From the NCBI GenBank assembly GCA_021850835.1, contig JAJZKS010000132.1, positions 1 through 5,606 on the forward strand: DNA of 5,606 nucleotides. Reading direction: 5' to 3'. Shown here piece by piece: positions 1-5,244 of this stretch; the stretch's first letter is position 1, and each line of letters begins with the position of its first letter. The translations under genes were made by a program, and so were the position numbers. A model generated the notes under the pieces. That model had not been told where the DNA came from. It ran no database searches and saw only the letters and a list, made by a program, of their open reading frames with translations. This stretch comes from Thermoplasmata archaeon (lineage in GTDB: Archaea > Thermoplasmatota > Thermoplasmata > Thermoplasmatales > Thermoplasmataceae).

Positions 1-1085
1 CCTTCATGCCATCTTTTGCCAGCACAAAGAATCCCATAGACATGAGCGCAATGGCAACTGGAAACACTTATCAGGATGTTATAACCAATGCACTTCAGGA
101 TCCCGGAGTGGATGGAGTGGTTGTCCTTTACTGCGAGGTTTCAAACCTTGATCCCCAGGTTGCGGCAAAGTCGATACTGAAGGGAAAGATTGAGTCTGGA
201 GTGGACAAACCGGTCTGTGTGGGCATGGTAGGCGGGGAGGCAACTGAACGTGCAATTGAATGGCTCCAGAAGAATGAGATCCCCTCGTATACCTCACCGG
301 AGAAAGCCGTCATGGCCATGTCAACCCTCAGAAAACATGAGGTTTTAAATCAGAACAGGAAAGCTGCAACGGATGTCAAGGGAATCAGGCGCGACGAGGT
401 TGACGAAATTCTCCGAGGAAGGGCCAGCAGCAGCAACAGGCTTGTTTCGGAAATCGAATCGAAGAAAATATTCAGCCTCTATGGAATTCATGTGAATTCA
501 AGCGAACTTGCCACAAATGAGGAAGAACTTAAGAACGTGGCAAAAAACTTCCAGTTTCCAGTGGTTCTCAAGATACAGAGCGAAGACATATCGCACAAAT
601 TCGATGTGGGAGGTGTAATACTGAACATAAAGAACATGGATGCCCTCATTGATTCTTATCACCAGATGATAAAAACTGTGTCACAGAAAGTGCCGGATGC
701 AAAAATAGATGGGGTTGTTGTGGAAGAAATGCTCAGACCGGGCCTTGAAACCATTGTGGGCACTGCAGTCGATCCTTCCTTCGGCCCATCTGTGATGTTC
801 GGAATGGGCGGAACAAATGTTGAGGCCATCGGAGATGTTACATTCAGAGTTGCACCCGTGGACAGTTTCAATGCAAGGCAGATGATCTCCGAGACACTTG
901 CCGGGAGGCTTTTCAAGGGTACCAGAGGCAGAAAGGATCTTGACATGGATTCAGTTATAGACACAATTCAGAAAATAGGGCTTCTTGCCTACAATCACCC
1001 CCAGATAAAGGAAATTGATGTCAATCCTCTCACAGTCTATGAGGATGGCTGTATCGCAGTTGATGCCAGAATAATACTGAATTAA
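1..1085 (+). CDS. Acyl-CoA synthetase (NDP-forming), C-terminal half; cut by left window edge
   Basis: Fused acetyl/acyl-CoA synthetase of the ADP-forming type, which interconverts acyl-CoA + ADP + Pi and acid + ATP in the cytoplasm. The frame is open to the left edge (first whole codon at base 3), and the Met at base 6 lies inside a domain, so it is not the start; family members have roughly 700 residues and about 360 are seen here. Counting from that Met, residues 1-110 are the end of the succinyl-CoA-ligase flavodoxin-like domain (NPIDM at 9-13, then DGVVVLY). A linker follows, then an ATP-grasp domain (about 135-359): Lys189 of VVLK, ISHKFDVGG with His197, which fits the beta-side phosphohistidine of ADP-forming acetyl-CoA synthetases, Glu240/Glu241, MGGT at 267-270, and DVNPL at 338-342 for Mg binding. 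The acyl substrate cannot be told from this half. It converges on the sulfur operon 55 bases downstream. Confidence 0.9.
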   Translation, partial: FMPSFASTKNPIDMSAMATGNTYQDVITNALQDPGVDGVVVLYCEVSNLDPQVAAKSILKGKIESGVDKPVCVGMVGGEATERAIEWLQKNEIPSYTSPEKAVMAMSTLRKHEVLNQNRKAATDVKGIRRDEVDEILRGRASSSNRLVSEIESKKIFSLYGIHVNSSELATNEEELKNVAKNFQFPVVLKIQSEDISHKFDVGGVILNIKNMDALIDSYHQMIKTVSQKVPDAKIDGVVVEEMLRPGLETIVGTAVDPSFGPSVMFGMGGTNVEAIGDVTFRVAPVDSFNARQMISETLAGRLFKGTRGRKDLDMDSVIDTIQKIGLLAYNHPQIKEIDVNPLTVYEDGCIAVDARIILN

Positions 1086-1088
1086 TCA

Positions 1089-1110
1089 TTCCCCTGATTT
1101 ATTCAGGGAA
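1089..1110. terminator. Hairpin between convergent genes, possible shared terminator
   Basis: CCCTGA (1092-1097) pairs with TCAGGG (1103-1108) around a 5-base loop; TT/AA outside can extend it past a bulged C. It begins 3 bases after the stop of the acyl-CoA synthetase gene and lies in the 55-base gap before the convergent flavoprotein gene ends. On the minus strand a short T-rich run (TTCTTTT) precedes the hairpin. Archaeal termination relies mainly on T-tracts, and none of good length follows on the plus strand, so the role is tentative. Confidence 0.3.
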
Positions 1111-1140
1111 AAGAACATTTACAATCAATGCAGGGCCCAG

Positions 1141-2388
1141 TCACCTGGCAGCCATCCCGGGCATCTCTCTGACCGGGGAAATCGGAGATACTCCTTTATG
1201 GAGTTCCATATAATCCTCTCCGAAGTATGGCTTGAAAACAAATTCCATGTTTCCCTTGAGGGCTTCCCAGTACATTGCCTCCATCATTTTCTTCATCATG
1301 TATCTCTCATGTGTTGGCCTGAGCTTCAGTACGGGCTTTGAATAAGTTCCTATGACGAAGGTTGCTTTCTCATATCCTGTTTCCATTGAACACTGAGTCC
1401 TGCCTGTGAATATGGCCTTGTCATTGATGTTTTCAAGGTTGTTTGCAATGTTCTCAACCACGACTTCTGCTTCCAGGTGGGCTTCGACTCCTGCCTTGGA
1501 TATGGGTATGTTTGTAACATCGCCGATGGCGAAGGCATTGCTGTGATCCGAGATGTGGAGATCCTTCTTGTCTGTCTTGATCCAGCCATCGTCATCAACA
1601 AAGGATTCCCCATTAAGAAAATCAGAAGTCCTGTGAGGAGGCACCATCATAAGGGTATCATACTGAACTTCATCTCCCTCCAGTGAAAAGACAGTTTTTT
1701 TCTCAGGATCAACGTAATCCACGGTAAAGCCTGGGATTACCTCGATATTCCTCTCCTTGAACAGTGGCTCAATAACCTCATTGATGGGTTCCGCTGAATA
1801 TGTCCTGAGGTATGGGGTCACAAACTTTATGCTGATATTGCTCCGCTTGCCGTTCTTTTCCAGGTATTCGTCAAGCAGAAGAGCGGATTCGTTCGGCGAA
1901 GGAGGACACTTGTATGGCAGGCCGGCGATTCCCATCAAGACAGTCCCACTGGAGATGGTCTGAATTTTCCGGTATATCTCGGCTGAACTTGAGGCACTGG
2001 AATGAAAATCAAGGTTGTCTTTACGTAATCCCTTAACCTGATCATAGTCCGGCTGGCATCCTGTTGCCACTATGAGGTAGTCGAAATCAACCTTCCTTCC
2101 AGTACTGGTAATTGCAAGGCTGTTATCCACGTCTATTTTGCTGCAGCTTTCCTGTATGAGTTCTATACCCGGGTGAACAAGAGATGAAACACGCCTCCTT
2201 GCTGAATCAGAAGCCGATCCTTTGAATGCTATGCCTATGTATCCTGGCTGGAATTCATGAAATTCTGAAGGTTCGATCAGAGTTATGTGAATCTTGCCTT
2301 TCTTCATTTTGTCTCCAAGCCTTTTACAAAGGCCATTTGCTGCAATCAGTCCCCCCGCACCTCCTCCGATTACAAGGATGTTGCTCAT
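1141..2388 (-). CDS. sqr: Sulfide:quinone oxidoreductase-like FAD flavoprotein
   Basis: A 415-residue two-dinucleotide-binding flavoprotein of the SQR/flavocytochrome c sulfide dehydrogenase family. Visible: N-terminal FAD-binding GGGAGG at 8-13, acidic residue Glu39 ending strand 2, YLIVATG at 104-110, and FAIGDV at 286-291 for the FAD ribityl chain. A Cys-bearing loop YKCPP at 159-163 and QCSMETGY at 332-339 give Cys161 and Cys333, with Cys111 a third. From memory the catalytic cysteines of Acidianus ambivalens SQR are 129, 178 and 350; the 178-350 spacing equals 161-333 here. The last 60 residues contain a Met-rich amphipathic stretch (MMKKMMEAMYW) suited to membrane attachment and quinone access. 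Expected role: oxidation of sulfide to polysulfide with electrons to quinone. The ATG has AGGAGG 7 bases upstream and overlaps the tusA stop (ATGA). A related NAD(P)/FAD oxidoreductase is the alternative. Confidence 0.82.
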   Translation of the reverse strand: MSNILVIGGGAGGLIAANGLCKRLGDKMKKGKIHITLIEPSEFHEFQPGYIGIAFKGSASDSARRRVSSLVHPGIELIQESCSKIDVDNSLAITSTGRKVDFDYLIVATGCQPDYDQVKGLRKDNLDFHSSASSSAEIYRKIQTISSGTVLMGIAGLPYKCPPSPNESALLLDEYLEKNGKRSNISIKFVTPYLRTYSAEPINEVIEPLFKERNIEVIPGFTVDYVDPEKKTVFSLEGDEVQYDTLMMVPPHRTSDFLNGESFVDDDGWIKTDKKDLHISDHSNAFAIGDVTNIPISKAGVEAHLEAEVVVENIANNLENINDKAIFTGRTQCSMETGYEKATFVIGTYSKPVLKLRPTHERYMMKKMMEAMYWEALKGNMEFVFKPYFGEDYMELHKGVSPISPVREMPGMAAR

Positions 2389-2648
2389 ACCTTCGCCTCC
2401 TGTGGTTCCTCCTTCTTTCCGGTTATCTTTATTGTAACTGTATAGGTGCCCCCATCTTCCTTTACATCTACGAGCTTATTCCTGGTTCTTTCGCACCAGC
2501 TCTTAGAATCTGCCCTGATGCCTGAATCTGTGGCCAGCACCACAAGCACATCTCCATTCCTGGCCTTCTTGTAAGCACGGATAATGTCAGTCAGCGGTCC
2601 AGGACATGCTGTGCCTCTACTATCCACATTTATTGTGACCATATACAT
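2385..2648 (-). CDS. tusA: TusA-family sulfur carrier protein
   Basis: An 87-residue TusA/SirA-fold protein, the full length for the family. VDSRGTACPGP places the hallmark CPxP motif at residues 15-18; Cys15 is the persulfide-carrying residue at the start of helix 1. After it come a basic helix (IIRAYKKA), the strand GDVLVVLATD, a DSGIRADSKSW segment with second Cys52, and a final strand pair TYTVTIKIT. Such proteins pass sulfane sulfur between DsrE-type proteins and sulfur-oxidising or thiolating enzymes. It sits between a DsrE2-like gene (3-base gap upstream) and an SQR-like gene (4-base overlap downstream), which favours a role in oxidative sulfur metabolism over tRNA thiolation alone; that part is inference. 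The start could also be Met3 (2642); neither has a clear Shine-Dalgarno site. Confidence 0.9.
   Translation of the reverse strand: MYMVTINVDSRGTACPGPLTDIIRAYKKARNGDVLVVLATDSGIRADSKSWCERTRNKLVDVKEDGGTYTVTIKITGKKEEPQEAKV
2396..2401 (-). promoter_or_regulatory. Shine-Dalgarno site of the SQR-like gene
   Basis: AGGAGG on the minus strand, 7 bases before the ATG at 2388. It lies inside the last codons of tusA, so the flavoprotein is translated from the shared message, probably coupled to tusA termination through the ATGA overlap. Confidence 0.75.
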
Positions 2649-2651
2649 CGC

Positions 2652-3068
2652 CTAGATGAACAGAACTTCACCATTGCCTGCCCCTTCCATGAATGCAGCT
2701 GCACCGATTATGTCGTCAACAATTGGATCAAGGTCAGACTTTTTCAAATTAAGTGCGGTGGCCATCAGGGAACAGAGAAAAACTTTCACATCGCCAATTT
2801 CCCTGGAAGTTTCCAGCATCCCATGCCAGTTGCCTGAATTAATTCTCTGCAGTCCCGATCCCAGTTCGGCCATGAATTTGTCAAAGCCGGCCGGCAGCAC
2901 ATCTGCCGTCTTGTATCCATCCCTCTTGAAGGCAGGCACTGCAGTTGCAGTAACAAATACCCTCACTGGCAATCCGAGATTTGCAGCCGTCTGTACCAGG
3001 ACACCTGTGTTTATGAGCTTATCAACAGTTCCCGTCGACAACATTATATTCAAACTATCTCCAGCCAT
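2652..3068 (-). CDS. DsrE2-like (DsrE/DsrF family) sulfur-transfer protein
   Basis: A 138-residue cytoplasmic protein with the DsrE fold, closest by eye to the DsrE2 or 'peroxiredoxin-like' group (COG2210 type). It opens with an IMLSTGTVDKL strand-turn-helix, then VQTAANLGLPVRVFVT (helix and strand 2, about 26-40), DVKVFLCSLMATALNLKKSDL (about 93-113) and a C-terminal IIGAAAFMEGAGNGEVLFI. The only cysteine, Cys99 in FLCS, is where the family carries its persulfide. The ATG at 3068 is chosen because AGGAGG sits 8 bases before it; a TTG at 3074 would be only 2 bases from that site. First well-supported gene of the operon with tusA and the SQR-like flavoprotein. It probably hands sulfur to or takes it from TusA. 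Confidence 0.85.
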   Translation of the reverse strand: MAGDSLNIMLSTGTVDKLINTGVLVQTAANLGLPVRVFVTATAVPAFKRDGYKTADVLPAGFDKFMAELGSGLQRINSGNWHGMLETSREIGDVKVFLCSLMATALNLKKSDLDPIVDDIIGAAAFMEGAGNGEVLFI

Positions 3069-3076
3069 TTTCAACG

Positions 3077-3082
3077 CCTCCT
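3077..3082 (-). promoter_or_regulatory. Shine-Dalgarno site that fixes the DsrE2 start
   Basis: AGGAGG on the minus strand, 8 bases upstream of ATG 3068 but 2 bases from the in-frame TTG at 3074. The spacing decides for the ATG. A Shine-Dalgarno site here also implies a leader or an upstream cistron, since first genes elsewhere in this window look leaderless. Confidence 0.7.
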
Positions 3083-3115
3083 TTTAAGGTGATCCAACTT
3101 CTTACCGGATTACCT

Positions 3116-3271
3116 TCATTTCCCCCGCTTTATGGTCCCGGTTTGTCCTGGGCAATAAGCATTTTGTATTCTCAGTGCTTCTGGAACTGATGGCCCAACA
3201 CACCCCTTATGGAGCCATTGAAGTCTGGCAGAGTTCATTTGCATGTCAATTTTTGTGGTTTCTGCATTCAT
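3116..3271 (-). CDS. Possible 51-residue leader protein ahead of the sulfur operon, unknown
   Basis: An ATG-started open frame of 51 codons ending in TGA, 47 bases before the DsrE2 start, in the same direction. The product begins MNAETTKIDM, is basic at the C terminus (TGTIKRGK) and has two cysteines, Cys24 and Cys40, each next to Gly or Pro (KGCVGP, YCPGQ). No family is recognised and no membrane segment is seen. Support for reality is indirect: a TATA-like stretch lies about 25 bases upstream of its ATG, so it would be the natural leaderless first cistron of the operon, and it explains why the DsrE2 gene uses a Shine-Dalgarno site. Against it: short, no homology judged, and such a frame could arise by chance in a 200-base leader. 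Confidence 0.35.
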   Translation of the reverse strand: MNAETTKIDMQMNSARLQWLHKGCVGPSVPEALRIQNAYCPGQTGTIKRGK

Positions 3272-3290
3272 TGTGACCCAAACCTAGACC

Positions 3291-3300
3291 AATTATTTTA
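3291..3300 (-). promoter_or_regulatory. TATA-like box, putative promoter of the sulfur operon
   Basis: Reads TAAAATAATT on the minus strand, within a wholly A/T run. Its centre is about 25 bases before the ATG at 3271, the distance expected for an archaeal TATA box and a leaderless start. No other good TATA candidate lies between here and the DsrE2 gene. Confidence 0.4.
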
Positions 3301-3301
3301 T

Positions 3302-3359
3302 TACATACGAATACTAAAGACAAGTCCCTAACCCCTTAGGATATTCGTAATATTATGTA
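3302..3359. promoter_or_regulatory. Nested inverted repeat between two divergent TATA-like boxes
   Basis: TACGAATA (3306-3313) and TATTCGTA (3342-3349) are a perfect 8-base inverted pair. Outside them TACAT (3302-3306) matches ATGTA (3355-3359), and inside them CCTAA (3327-3331) pairs with TTAGG (3336-3340) around CCCC. The block sits between the minus-strand TATA-like box at 3291-3300 and the plus-strand one at 3367-3374. It could be an operator shared by the two units, or the subterminal hairpin of a decayed IS200/IS605-type end, because TTAC lies just at its left side (3301-3304) and a tnpB remnant follows. Confidence 0.45.
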
Positions 3360-3366
3360 CAATAAT

Positions 3367-3374
3367 CTTAAATA
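3367..3374 (+). promoter_or_regulatory. TATA-like box, plus strand
   Basis: CTTAAATA is close to the archaeal TATA consensus and is centred about 26 bases before the ATG (3394) and GTG (3396) codons downstream, so a transcript would start at or next to them. What it drives is unclear: the following 600 bases hold only a very short frame and a broken tnpB. Confidence 0.4.
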
Positions 3375-3395
3375 TTTGAATCTTGCAATCAAGAT

Positions 3396-3530
3396 GTGGG
3401 CAAATATGAAGCTACGAAGAGAAAGAATAAAGCCAGTCGCTTTAAATTATATGACTATCTACTCCTAAAGGCCCCAATTGATCTTGGATGTTGCTGGAAA
3501 GTTCAATACATTCTATTTAACCATTTCTGA
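3396..3530 (+). CDS. Doubtful 44-residue ORF, unknown
   Basis: GTG-started frame of 44 codons ending in TGA. The product is strongly basic at its N terminus (KYEATKRKNKASRFK, residues 3-17), followed by a more hydrophobic half with Cys32-Cys33. No family is recognised. The only support is a good TATA-like box at the leaderless distance. The overlapping ATG at 3394 opens a different frame of only 24 codons. It may be a decayed N terminus of a mobile-element gene or mere chance; the region around it is degraded. Confidence 0.2.
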   Translation: MGKYEATKRKNKASRFKLYDYLLLKAPIDLGCCWKVQYILFNHF

Positions 3531-3553
3531 TTCTATGACTGATCAGTGATGAG

Positions 3554-3785
3554 ATCAGCTCAGGACTCTGCTCCCATTCTGGATGTGTCCAGGGTGTAAA
3601 GATCAGGCACGATTTGAAATTTACAGATGGACAGGGAACTTAATGCAGCAATCAACATACCTAACATTGGATTGATTAAGGTAGGGCATGGCATGCCCGG
3701 GTTCACGCCTGTGGATGGTGCTACGGCGGCGGTACTCTCAAAAGGAGGTATACGAGTGGCCACCCCATGCAGCAGGAACACCTAA
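3554..3785 (+). pseudogene. tnpB: Remnant of an IS200/IS605-family tnpB, C-terminal end only
   Basis: From ATG 3627 a 52-codon frame gives MDRELNAAINI, the RuvC-III motif of TnpB nucleases with its catalytic Asp, followed by the usual C-terminal tail form GLIKVGHGMPGFTPVDGATA. Just upstream, in another frame (3554-3628), stands SSGLCSHSG then RHDLKFT, which fits the TnpB zinc ribbon 'TSxxCSxCG...Rxx.KFxC' with the second Cys of the first knuckle changed to Ser (TCT for TGT). The second knuckle (CPxCG) is missing and the two frames overlap by two bases, pointing to an internal deletion plus frameshift. The other 80% or so of a roughly 400-residue TnpB, including the first two RuvC motifs, is absent. 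Past the stop the same frame stays open to 3854 in amino acid sense, so the stop at 3783 may itself be a nonsense change. No TnpA partner is seen. Confidence 0.72.
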
Positions 3786-3854
3786 CCCTTCATGGCAGAA
3801 GATGCAGGTGAGGCAATTTCAAACGGTGAAAGATCATGCAGCAAGAACCCCTGA
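3766..3854 (+). repeat. Imperfect direct repeat flanking the tail of the tnpB remnant
   Basis: A 20-base unit starting CATGCAGCA at 3766-3785 recurs at 3835-3854 with 17 of 20 bases equal. The offset is 69 bases, an exact number of codons, and both copies read Cys-Ser-Arg/Lys-Asn-Thr/Pro-stop in the same frame. It may be an in-frame duplication at the end of the gene, or direct repeats left by a deletion or insertion. The bases between them have no other recognisable content. Confidence 0.4.
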
Positions 3855-3871
3855 AAATGAGGTATGATGCC

Positions 3872-3882
3872 ATTATTTATTC
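3872..3882 (+). promoter_or_regulatory. TATA-like box of the DinB-like gene
   Basis: ATTATTTATTC is centred about 27 bases before the ATG at 3904, the spacing of an archaeal TATA box and a leaderless transcript. No Shine-Dalgarno site precedes the ATG, which agrees. The in-frame TTG at 3889 would lie upstream of the predicted transcript start and is therefore rejected as start. Confidence 0.55.
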
Positions 3883-3903
3883 CACTATTTGTTCTTTAAC
3901 TTC

Positions 3904-4410
3904 ATGGAACAGAAAGTTGAGGGATGCCTTGAATTGTACTTTTTGCATAAGGAACTCATTGTTGACTTTTTGATTTCCCTGCCCTCTGAATACCTTTCAT
4001 ATGCACCAATCAAGGGTGCCGGAACTTTCGGTAAACAATTTCGCCACATTCTTGACATAGACAAATGCTACATTGAAAGCATTGAGACTGGTGTTCTTGA
4101 TTTCATCAGAACTGACATAGACCACACCATTGAGAATAACAAGGATGAGCTTATCCGACGGTTAAGAGAAGAAGATAGGAAGTTGAATGGCATTATACAT
4201 TCGCTGAATGCTGATCAGTTGCGCAAGAAAAATATTAATTGCCTCAAAGTTGTGAAATACCTGGGAGAGAAAAAACAATTTGCAAGTATTGAGCAGATTA
4301 TATCATTGATGACGGAGCACAAGATATTTCATGAAGGGGAACTGGCAATTTACTTCAGAAGTACGGGAAATAAATTTCCACAAAGCTGGATTTTTTGGGG
4401 ACTCAAATGA
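3904..4410 (+). CDS. DinB-like metal-binding four-helix-bundle protein
   Basis: A 168-residue protein (ATG at 3904) matching the DinB/YfiT-like superfamily in length and layout. The predicted metal triad is present: His48 in FRHILDIDKCYIESI on the second helix, and His139 plus His143 in LMTEHKIFHEGELAIYFR on the last long helix, the family's HxxxH. The C-terminal signature is also typical: YFRSTG followed by a PQSWIFWGL end. The middle (about 75-105) is highly charged and helical. Members are soluble metal-dependent proteins; some bacterial ones are thiol transferases, but most, including archaeal ones, have no assigned reaction, and none is assigned here. It has its own TATA-like box and stands alone between the tnpB remnant and a convergent membrane-protein gene, so no partner is suggested by context. 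Confidence 0.78.
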   Translation: MEQKVEGCLELYFLHKELIVDFLISLPSEYLSYAPIKGAGTFGKQFRHILDIDKCYIESIETGVLDFIRTDIDHTIENNKDELIRRLREEDRKLNGIIHSLNADQLRKKNINCLKVVKYLGEKKQFASIEQIISLMTEHKIFHEGELAIYFRSTGNKFPQSWIFWGLK

Positions 4411-4537
4411 TGCATTCTTCCTGTCTATCAGATTTGAAGAACCATGGGAAACTTCCAGATTGTTTATCCCGGAGCCCTGTACAACAATATCCAAGAATTT
4501 TGAAAGTTAGATTGCAAGAGACAAAATATCATCTTGT

Positions 4538-4972
4538 TCAGTGGTAAAATCTTGCCCGAACAATCAGGAACAGGGTACCAGCCAGCGCGATCCACAACAA
4601 CGGAAGAAGTGTTATCAATCTGAAATCAAAGAATGAGCATCCAAACTGTATGATTATGCCATATGCATCGTGGGTCCTTCCTCCCTTGAAACGATTGAAC
4701 CACTCGTCAAGTGTTATGTCGGTTCTGTACCTGTTGTTGAACAGATGTGAGACAAGATCCACGAGAACTCCAAAGCTGGTCAGTAGAGCAACTTCATTAA
4801 CAAGGAAATTGAAAAGAGAGAATCTGCTGTAGAGAACCATTATTGCAAGAATTGCAAATGAAATGAGCGATAGATATATCCCAACGGTGCCTCCCCTGAG
4901 GAACTGCTGCTGCCACTGCTTGAAAGTTATTCCTGAAGGTATGTTTTCACCCCGATTTACTGTTTTTTCCAT
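4538..4972 (-). CDS. Small membrane protein, unknown family
   Basis: Not recognised. From ATG 4972 it has 144 residues and three likely membrane segments: about 30-49 (GIYLSLISFAILAIMVLYS), 60-78 (VALLTSFGVLVDLVSHLF) and 116-138 (RLITLLPLLWIALAGTLFLIV). It ends in RARFYH. Two soluble stretches share the pattern I-T-x3-W-x3-F-(x)-x-G-G: ITFKQWQQQFLRGG at 15-28, before the first membrane segment, and ITLDEWFNRFKGG at 86-98, before the third. That suggests a duplicated helical element. The frame is open further upstream to TTG 5059 or TTG 5104 (188 residues), but that part has no ATG, is A/T-rich, contains two dyads and a TATA palindrome, and is better read as promoter and leader. The gene converges on the DinB-like gene with a 127-base gap in which nothing is recognised. 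Confidence 0.65.
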   Translation of the reverse strand: MEKTVNRGENIPSGITFKQWQQQFLRGGTVGIYLSLISFAILAIMVLYSRFSLFNFLVNEVALLTSFGVLVDLVSHLFNNRYRTDITLDEWFNRFKGGRTHDAYGIIIQFGCSFFDFRLITLLPLLWIALAGTLFLIVRARFYH

Positions 4973-4988
4973 TATTGGTTTAATCCGA

Positions 4989-5011
4989 TCTCTTGTGCGT
5001 TGTACAAGAGA
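4989..5011. promoter_or_regulatory. Perfect dyad upstream of the membrane-protein gene
   Basis: TCTCTTGT (4989-4996) and ACAAGAGA (5004-5011) are perfect inverted copies with a 7-base spacer. The block ends 17 bases before ATG 4972. At DNA level it has the size of an operator for a dimeric helix-turn-helix protein; in the transcript it would form an 8-pair hairpin in the leader. Confidence 0.45.
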
Positions 5012-5035
5012 CCAGATTTGTGTTAATATTATTAA

Positions 5036-5057
5036 GGAGGTATATAGAATATACTCC
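5036..5057. promoter_or_regulatory. Imperfect palindrome over a TATATA box
   Basis: GGAGGTATAT (5036-5045) faces ATATACTCC (5049-5057) around AGA, mirror-matching except for one extra G. On the minus strand it contains TATATA at 5041-5046, a fair TATA box for transcripts starting near 5017 and reading into ATG 4972. An operator lying over the TATA box would give repression by occlusion; this is inference. On the plus strand GGAGG here is not followed by a start codon of any convincing gene. Confidence 0.35.
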
Positions 5058-5214
5058 AATTCAGGAATTGCCTGTTTTCTTACGCTTACAACATTTAAAT
5101 TCAATCTGTAAGAGTTTCAGCTTAATCCAATTGCAGTTTTTCTTCCAAGGATTCTGGTTTCTGTATAAACGCCCAAGCCGGAAGCTAAACCTGAAGTCCA
5201 TATCCCTATCATAA

Positions 5215-5222
5215 TTTTATAA
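5215..5222 (+). promoter_or_regulatory. TATA-like box of the integrase-domain gene
   Basis: TTTTATAA is centred 26-27 bases before ATG 5245, again the leaderless spacing. It supports ATG 5245 as start and shows that the short frame downstream has its own promoter rather than being only a leftover fragment. Confidence 0.55.
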
Positions 5223-5244
5223 CCTTCGTTCGCCTGTTCATGCC

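Noticed and set aside
659..964. Minus-strand frame of 101 codons within the acyl-CoA synthetase gene
   Set aside because: Antisense of the ATP-grasp domain; the plus frame has the catalytic motifs.
2226..2525. Plus-strand frame of 99 codons across the tusA-sqr junction
   Set aside because: Shadow of two well-supported minus-strand genes; the Cys/Leu-rich product is typical of an antisense reading.
2656..3087. Plus-strand open frame of about 143 codons antisense to the DsrE2-like gene
   Set aside because: It mirrors a gene with clear family motifs, Shine-Dalgarno site and operon context; its own product is Ser/Pro-rich without any motif.
3539..3606. Three GATCAG words and a CTGATC/GATCAG inverted pair
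   Set aside because: Six-base words recurring irregularly in a decayed stretch; no regular spacing, no array, likely chance.
3684..3698. Perfect palindrome GGGCATG-G-CATGCCC
   Set aside because: It encodes the GHGMPG segment of the TnpB tail in the expected frame, so coding explains it; no second copy nearby.
3560..3781. Minus-strand open frame of 73 codons
   Set aside because: It is the antisense of the tnpB remnant, whose plus-strand reading shows the specific DRELNAAINI motif; the minus product has no recognisable feature.
4863..5214. Overlapping plus-strand frames of 82 and 73 codons, the second after a GGAGG at 5036-5040
   Set aside because: Both are antisense to the membrane-protein gene or its leader, lack promoter and motif support, and the GGAGG is part of a palindrome with no start codon at suitable distance.
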